NCBI GenBank assembly: GCA_900553705.1
Contig: USEK01000030.1
Span: forward strand, 1 to 11,505
Length of the DNA stretch: 11,505 bases
Source of the DNA: an uncultured Collinsella sp.
GTDB lineage: Bacteria; Actinomycetota; Coriobacteriia; Coriobacteriales; Coriobacteriaceae
Direction of reading: 5' to 3'
Shown: positions 7,147-11,505 of the stretch, in pieces
How the letters are laid out: every line of letters starts with the position of its first letter
How positions within the stretch are numbered: position 1 is the stretch's first letter
Notes under the pieces: generated by a model
Told to the model about the DNA's origin: nothing
The model's input: only the letters and a program-made list of their open reading frames with translations
The model's database searches: none
Program-made: the position numbers and the translations under genes

Positions 7147-8996
7147 GAAAGATCACTCTCCGTATAGGTTCTTTGGTATCCGAGCAAATATAGGCATATC
7201 CCAACGATTATAGAGGATAGGGTTCCCGCAACCGCCGCCTTGGCGACGACCGCGGCTGCAAGGCTGGCAATTTCCATATGGTGTGCAAGACAGGACGCCG
7301 CTGCGCAGCCGATGCCGGTGACAGCGATGGCGGCGATTGCGGCAAGGTTTGAGCCCTGATCGGCACGCTTGGCATGGGCATTGAGCAGCGCGGATGACGC
7401 TGCGGCAGTTGCCGCGACCAGCACAAAGGCAGCCCAAAGGAGCGGGTCTCCCAGCGCTGCGGCAACGTTACCGAGCCCCAGCACGCCTCCGGCTGAAAGC
7501 GCGACCGTGGCCAGACGGGCAAAAAGCGCGCCCATGCCCGTTGCCGCGGCGGCGCTTGCCGGGCCGAGCCAAAATGACGCGACGCCGGCGGCGACCCCAG
7601 CTGCCAGGAAGGTATTGCCGGTCAGACAGCCAAGCGCGAGTGCACAGGTGAGCGTGGCGCTCGCGGCAGTCTCGGTGCGACCCCAGGCGATCCACCAACC
7701 GGACATGGCGGCGGCAAAGATCACCGCGACGGGCAGCATCGACAGGATGCCTTGTGCCTGCATGGTGGCGTTGGCCATGAGCACCAAAAAGCCCACAGCC
7801 GAGATGGCCGAGCCAATCTGGGGGGCCAGGCCAGCCGCCGCTCCGATCGCGATGGCCGCAATGACCAGGCCGGGAAGCGCCGCGACCCCGGCCGTTTGCA
7901 TCAGTAAAAAGCTAAAGGTGCCGCACGTTAGCGCCGAGATAGTGCGCATGGTGTAGTCGCGCGCATGGCTCCAGCGCGTGCCCGCCCAGCCGAGTGCGGG
8001 GTCGACCTCGATGGCGTCGTCCTCGTAGTGCGACGGCTCGATATCGTCGAGTTCCTGCTCGTCATCCGAAAGCTCGCCAACCATTTGCTCCAGGCTGCGA
8101 CGGCCCTCGCGCACGCTGCCCAGACCGGCAAGGAGCTGGTCGCAAAATGCCTCGATGCTGTTGGGGCGGTCCTGCGGCATGGGGGAGAGCGCGCTCATGA
8201 GCGCGGCCTCGGCTCCCGGGGGAAAGTGTGGTATCAGCTCGCTGGGATAGGTGGCGCCGCCGATGATGCGGTCGAGCGAGTCGGCGGGCGTGGCCGCCAT
8301 AAAGGGAGCGCTGCCGCACAGGCCCTCGTAGATCACACAGGCGAGGGCAAAGACATCGGCGCGCTCGTCGACCGTGCCGGTCTCGATATCGAGCTGCTCG
8401 GGCGGCATGTAGCCGATGGTGCCGCCGCGTGAGCCGCCAAAGCCACCGGCGGACGACAGTCGCGCCATGCCAAAGTCGGTGAGCTTTACATTGCCCGAGT
8501 GGTCGATGAGCACGTTGGCGGGCTTAATGTCCAGGTGGAGTACGCCATTACTATGAGCGAAGGTGAGCGCCTGGCCCAGGGCATCGGCAATGGCCGCGGC
8601 CTCGTCAAAGGTAAGTGAGTGGCCGTCCACGCGGTGCAAAAACTCGGCCAGCGACATGCCATCGACATATTCCATAACCAGGTAGGCATAGGCTGTGTCG
8701 TGCGTAAAGTCGATGACCTGCACGATGTTGGGATGTTGAAGCATAGCGGCAGTGTGCGCCTCGCGCAGGACATCCATGATGTCGCTGGCGGGCATGCCGG
8801 CACCGTTGATAAGGGGGATGCGCTTAATGGCGACGCGGCGGCGCAGATGCGTGTCGCGGCAGATCTCGATGGAGCCAAAACCGCCGGTCGCAAGTGTCTC
8901 GAGCGGCTGGTACCGCTTAAGCAGCTCGCGAGAGCTGGTGCCCTCCAGAGGAACGTCCGGCGAGAACCGGGCGGTATGTTGCGAGAAAAGCGGCAT
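7143..8996 (-). CDS. Membrane-embedded serine/threonine kinase with multi-span C-terminus
   Basis: Hanks-type kinase of 617 residues leading the operon. The kinase domain (about 27-295) has glycine loop ATGGFGSIE (36-44), ATP-binding Lys58 in VAIKRI, helix-C Glu79, catalytic loop HLDIKPAN with Asp156, DFG with Asp174 and a PPEQ motif after a Gly/Ser-rich activation loop. All catalytic residues are kept, but the Arg of HRD is Leu155, a non-RD pattern. An acidic stretch (SDDEQELDDIE and on) follows. From about 350 to 610 the chain is Ala/Gly-rich and very hydrophobic, with about nine to eleven possible membrane spans and no PASTA or other sensor domain that I recognise. I chose ATG 8996 over TTG 9002 because GAGGG lies six bases before the ATG and touches the TTG. 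Its stop overlaps fhaA. Kinase function is secure; the signal it senses is unknown. Confidence 0.92.
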   Translation of the reverse strand: MPLFSQHTARFSPDVPLEGTSSRELLKRYQPLETLATGGFGSIEICRDTHLRRRVAIKRIPLINGAGMPASDIMDVLREAHTAAMLQHPNIVQVIDFTHDTAYAYLVMEYVDGMSLAEFLHRVDGHSLTFDEAAAIADALGQALTFAHSNGVLHLDIKPANVLIDHSGNVKLTDFGMARLSSAGGFGGSRGGTIGYMPPEQLDIETGTVDERADVFALACVIYEGLCGSAPFMAATPADSLDRIIGGATYPSELIPHFPPGAEAALMSALSPMPQDRPNSIEAFCDQLLAGLGSVREGRRSLEQMVGELSDDEQELDDIEPSHYEDDAIEVDPALGWAGTRWSHARDYTMRTISALTCGTFSFLLMQTAGVAALPGLVIAAIAIGAAAGLAPQIGSAISAVGFLVLMANATMQAQGILSMLPVAVIFAAAMSGWWIAWGRTETAASATLTCALALGCLTGNTFLAAGVAAGVASFWLGPASAAAATGMGALFARLATVALSAGGVLGLGNVAAALGDPLLWAAFVLVAATAAASSALLNAHAKRADQGSNLAAIAAIAVTGIGCAAASCLAHHMEIASLAAAVVAKAAVAGTLSSIIVGICLYLLGYQRTYTESDLS

Positions 8997-9002
8997 GGCC
9001 AA

Positions 9003-9007
9003 CCCTC
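9003..9007 (-). promoter_or_regulatory. Ribosome binding site of the lead kinase
   Basis: GAGGG on the minus strand is directly followed by TTGGCCATG. Six bases separate it from the ATG at 8996 and none from the in-frame TTG at 9002, so it favours the ATG. Confidence 0.6.
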
Positions 9008-9076
9008 GTGCGTTTAAAGTTCGTTTGCGAGTGGCGGGCGCGGAGCCGAGCCGTTCGCGGTGGCATAGATGCTGCT

Positions 9077-9085
9077 AGTGTAGCA
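9077..9085 (-). promoter_or_regulatory. Candidate extended -10 promoter of the kinase-fha-pstP-rodA operon
   Basis: The minus strand reads TGCTACACT, an extended -10 (TGn followed by TACACT, four of six matches to TATAAT). It lies in the 144-base gap between the YcxB-like gene and the lead kinase, placing a start near 9070 and a leader of about 70 bases. No good -35 hexamer sits 16-18 bases upstream, as can be the case for extended -10 promoters. It is the only likely promoter I see for the leftward gene array. Confidence 0.4.
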
Positions 9086-9140
9086 CGCTCGGGCGGATGG
9101 CGAGGATAACGGGATGCGAGGCTGCCTGTCTGTCTTGGCC

Positions 9141-9857
9141 TTAGCGCTTCTTCTTGTTCTTCTTCTGCTTGCGCTGCTTGCCCTTGGTCTCCTGGGGCTT
9201 GTCGCCCTGCTTGGCCTCGGCGGCGGCCTTCTCGGCCTTCATCTTCTTGCGTTTGGTCTCGATGCGGAGTTTTTTGTTGATGCGCGCCTTAAGGAAGGTG
9301 CCAAACTGCTCGGCATCGCCGCGAATAAAGGTTTCCTTAGGGATCGTCACGCCCTGGTCGGCGAACATGGCCACAAAGATGCGCTCGCCGTCGAGCACGT
9401 GGTCGAGCTTCTCAAACGGGAAAAACTGCGACTTGCCGCTCTTGCCCCAAACCATCAGGCCGTCCTCGTTGGCGGCGACGCGGCGATAGCGGCCACCCAT
9501 GGACTCGTCGGCCTCGACGGCGTCGATAAAGTCGCGGGCGAGGGTGTGGTGCAGGTTTTTGCTCCACCAGGCCAAAAAGGCGCCGAACACGATCAACACG
9601 ACGCCAAACTTGATCCAGTTGCCGCCGGCCACCAGCATGCCGATGCCGATGAGCGCGGCAATTGCCGCGGCGACATACAGCGAGCCGCGACGCCTGGGCG
9701 AGGCGACCAGGCGGGCGAAGTCGGTGACCAGGTCGTTTTCGTACTGGTACTCGTTGAGGTACAGGATGCCGTCATCGGCTGCGGCCTGCTCCTCGAGCGC
9801 GACCTCGACCTGGTCGGCTGCTTCGGAGGGAACGAGGTTGCTCTCTGCGTCTGCCAT
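9141..9857 (-). CDS. YcxB-like two-span membrane protein, function unknown
   Basis: A 238-residue protein of unknown role. An acidic N-terminus (about 1-50) is followed by two membrane spans (about 60-78 and 82-98) joined by a very short turn, then a soluble part (about 105-200). The pattern in that part, an EDGLMVW strand, FPFEKLDHVLDGERIFVAMF, then VTIPKETF and a final helix, fits the YcxB-like C-terminal domain as I know it. The last 40 residues are extremely Lys-rich, ending KQKKNKKKR, and could bind nucleic acid or lipid head groups. The ATG at 9857 has AGGAGT nine bases upstream. It is divergent from dnaX and followed, after a gap containing a promoter candidate, by the signalling operon. 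It is probably transcribed on its own or together with the operon; nothing ties it to cell-wall signalling directly. Family assignment is moderate. Confidence 0.8.
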   Translation of the reverse strand: MADAESNLVPSEAADQVEVALEEQAAADDGILYLNEYQYENDLVTDFARLVASPRRRGSLYVAAAIAALIGIGMLVAGGNWIKFGVVLIVFGAFLAWWSKNLHHTLARDFIDAVEADESMGGRYRRVAANEDGLMVWGKSGKSQFFPFEKLDHVLDGERIFVAMFADQGVTIPKETFIRGDAEQFGTFLKARINKKLRIETKRKKMKAEKAAAEAKQGDKPQETKGKQRKQKKNKKKR

Positions 9858-9972
9858 GCTCTTTGGACTCCTATCGCGGCGGGCTCGCCGTACGGGTTAT
9901 TATGAATGCAGTATGCCGTGCGACCGCATGGCCGTCGCGGCAACAAGACTCAGTATACCCGGGGGAGCACCC
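9858..9972. promoter_or_regulatory. Divergent intergenic region between the YcxB-like gene and dnaX
   Basis: This 115-base region must hold the start signals for both divergent genes. It contains an imperfect 18-base dyad at 9915-9932 (GCCGTGCGA / CCGCATGGC, seven of nine positions symmetric), an AT-rich TTATTATGAATG around 9897 and AGTATAC at 9952-9958. TATTAT (9898-9903) rightward, or CATAAT leftward at the same place, could be -10 boxes, but neither has a matching -35. No SRP RNA, often found beside dnaX, is present here. Confidence 0.3.
9961..9967 (+). promoter_or_regulatory. Ribosome binding site of dnaX
   Basis: GGGGGAG ends five bases before the ATG at 9973 and supports that start. 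Confidence 0.65.
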
Positions 9973-11474
9973 ATGGAATCGTTGTACCGAAAGTATCGCC
10001 CGCTCACCTTCGACTCCGTGGTGGGCCAGCAGCATATCGTCTCGACGCTCGAGCACGCCATCACCGAGGGACGCCTGTCCCACGCGTACCTGTTCTGCGG
10101 ACCGCGCGGCACGGGCAAGACCACCATGGCGCGCATTCTGGCCAAGGCGCTGCTGTGCCGTAATGCCGAGGCAGCGCGCGCCGAGGGTGCAAGCGGCTGC
10201 ATGCCCGACGGTACTTGCGAGGAGTGCGAGCTCATTGCCGAGGGCAACCACCCGGATGTCTACGAGCTCGATGCCGCAAGCCGCACGGGCGTGGACAATG
10301 TGCGCGAGGAGATCATCAACTCCGTCAACTTTGCCCCGGTGCGCGGCAAGTACAAGATCTATATCATCGACGAGGTCCACATGCTCACGACGGCGGCGTT
10401 CAACGCGCTGCTCAAGACGCTTGAAGAGCCGCCGGCACACGTGATCTTTGTGCTGTGCACCACCGACCCGCAAAAGATTCTGGAGACCATCCTCTCACGC
10501 TGCCAGCGTTTCGATTTCCATCGCATCGGCAACGAGGATATCGAGCATCGCCTGGCATACGTGTGCGAGCAGGAGGGCTTCGATTACGACGACGAGGCGC
10601 TGGCTATCGTGGCGCGCCATGCAAAGGGCGGCATGCGCGACGCGTTGTCCACGCTGGAGCAGCTGAGCGTCTTTGGCAACGGTTCTGTGCATGCGGACGA
10701 CGCCCGCTCGCTTTTAGGCGAGGTTTCGGACCAGATTCTGGGCGAGTTTTCCCGCGCCATTGCCGATCGCGATGTTGCCGAGCTGTATGGGCTTATTCGC
10801 GCGCAGGTCGAGGAAGGTAACGATCTGCTGGAGCTGACGCGCGACCTGGTGGCGCACGTGCGCGACGTGTATGTTGCCTGCGTTACCGGTGCCCGTGCCG
10901 AGTTGTTTGAGGGCGGCTCCGAGCAGGCCGAGGCGCTTGCTGCCGAGGCCGCTGCCTTTGGCGAGCATCCTGCCGACCGCCTGGCCCGTGTGCTGACAGT
11001 GCTCGACGATGCCGCACTGGAGATGAGGGGCGCGAGCGACGTGCGCCTGGTGCTCGAGATTGCCTGCACGCGTCTGGCGCGTCCCGAGGCCGATTTAACG
11101 ATTGAGGCATTGGCCGAGCGCGTGGCACGCCTGGAGGCCATGGTTGCCAACGCCGCCGTGCCGGCGAGCGTGGCTGCTGCTCAGGCCGCCGCGCCTGCAG
11201 CATCCGTACCCGCTGCTGCCCACCAGCCGACGCTCATTTCGGGCGCCCGCGCTGCCGCCCCGGCGGCATCCGCTGCCCCCGCTGCTACGTCCGCGCGCCA
11301 GGGCGGTATGCCTTGGGACCGTGGTGCTGCTGTTCCGGCTGCCCAGCCTTCGCCCCGTTCTGCGTCCGTGTCAGCTTCCAAGCCTGCAGCGCCTGCACCT
11401 CAGCCTGCGCCTGCACCTCAGCCTGCGCCGGCTCCGACGCCTCAGCCCGTTGCGGCCCCCGCGCCTGCCATAGC
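9973..11474 (+). CDS. dnaX: DNA polymerase III subunits gamma/tau, 3' end cut off by contig end
   Basis: ATPase of the replicative clamp loader, which places the beta clamp on DNA and, as tau, links polymerase and helicase. 500 full codons are present. The opening MESLYRKYRPLTFDSVVGQ is the family signature. The AAA+ domain has Walker A GPRGTGKT (43-50), Walker B IIDEVH (131-136), LLKTLEEPP, the SRC motif in TILSRCQRF and GGMRDALS. Four cysteines (62, 76, 82, 85) form the zinc module, with wider spacing than in E. coli or Bacillus. The collar domain follows to about residue 370. From about 390 the chain becomes an Ala/Pro/Gln-rich linker typical before the tau-specific C-terminus. The gene runs into adapter at 11475, so the tail is missing. 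No A-rich slippery site for programmed frameshifting is seen in what is present. Identity is certain. Confidence 0.97.
11391..11426 (+). repeat. Two perfect 18-base tandem copies in the dnaX linker
   Basis: GCCTGCACCTCAGCCTGC occurs at 11391-11408 and again at 11409-11426 without mismatch. In frame it encodes PAPQPA twice within the Ala/Pro-rich linker of DnaX. Its length is a multiple of three, so copy-number change would keep the frame. It lies 48 bases from the adapter. Confidence 0.85.
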
Positions 11475-11505
11475 CTGTCTCTTATACACATCTGACGCTG
11501 CCGAC
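11475..11505 (+). other. Nextera Read 1 sequencing adapter, reverse complement (artefact)
   Basis: Positions 11475-11493 read CTGTCTCTTATACACATCT, the reverse complement of the Tn5 mosaic end, and 11494-11505 read GACGCTGCCGAC, the start of the reverse-complemented Nextera Read 1 adapter, cut two bases short. This is not genomic DNA. In the dnaX frame it adds a false LSLIHI-type tail, and on the other strand it gives a false MCIRDR start. Confidence 0.98.

Noticed and set aside
8997..9002. TTG at 9002 as start of the lead kinase
   Set aside because: GAGGG abuts it directly; ATG 8996 is six bases away from that site.
9086..9140. Intrinsic terminator after the YcxB-like gene
   Set aside because: No stable stem followed by a U-run is visible on the minus strand.
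9114..9905. Plus-strand open frame with a Leu-rich start that looks like a signal or membrane segment
   Set aside because: It is the mirror of the Lys-rich tail of the minus-strand YcxB-like gene (Lys codons read as Leu on the other strand), which has a good start and ribosome site.
9858..9972. SRP RNA (ffs) gene next to dnaX
   Set aside because: The gap is short and lacks the conserved apical loop and helix pattern of SRP RNA.
9871..10473. Minus-strand open frame antisense to dnaX
   Set aside because: The plus strand encodes a textbook DnaX N-terminus here; the antisense frame shows no motif.
9973..11474. Programmed frameshift in dnaX making gamma
   Set aside because: No A- or T-rich slippery heptamer followed by a stem is visible in the part present; the 3' end is missing, so the point stays open rather than supported.

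Overview
The window is a GC-rich chromosomal fragment, most likely from an actinobacterium of the class Coriobacteriia (Collinsella-like). This placement rests on the gene set and order and on protein style recognised by eye; no database search was done. Only positions 43-11474 are genomic. Positions 1-42 and 11475-11505 are Illumina Nextera (Tn5) library adapter, including an i7 index barcode at 1-8, so both terminal genes are cut artificially.

Six genes in tight array read leftward from about 9070 to the left edge: a membrane-embedded Ser/Thr kinase (7143-8996), fhaA (6136-7146), fhaB (5713-6129), pstP (3917-5716), a single-gene fusion of the SEDS glycosyltransferase RodA to the class B penicillin-binding protein PbpA (1030-3900), and the start of a PknB-type Ser/Thr kinase (43-897, cut by the adapter). 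This is the classic actinobacterial fhaA-fhaB-pstP-rodA-pbpA-pknA/B cluster, with two departures: rodA and pbpA are one 956-residue polypeptide, and a kinase with a multi-span membrane region and an HLD (not HRD) catalytic loop leads the operon. Gene joints are 4-base overlaps or gaps of 6-16 bases, except for a 132-base gap before pknB that holds GC-rich hairpins and a 16-codon mini-ORF. A candidate extended -10 promoter lies at 9077-9085.

To the right is a leftward gene for a two-span YcxB-like membrane protein (9141-9857). Divergent from it, rightward, is dnaX (9973-11474, 3' end missing), encoding the clamp-loader gamma/tau subunits of DNA polymerase III.

Functionally the leftward genes form a complete phospho-signalling loop around cell-wall synthesis: two kinases (writers), PstP (eraser), FhaA and FhaB (phosphothreonine readers), and RodA-PbpA, which polymerises and cross-links peptidoglycan (probable target). 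The cluster is known in actinobacteria. The fused synthase, the unusual lead kinase and the long disordered N-terminus of PstP are the least ordinary parts. No RNA genes, mobile elements, CRISPR arrays or convincing intrinsic terminators were seen, and no genomic stretch over 300 bases lacks a gene.
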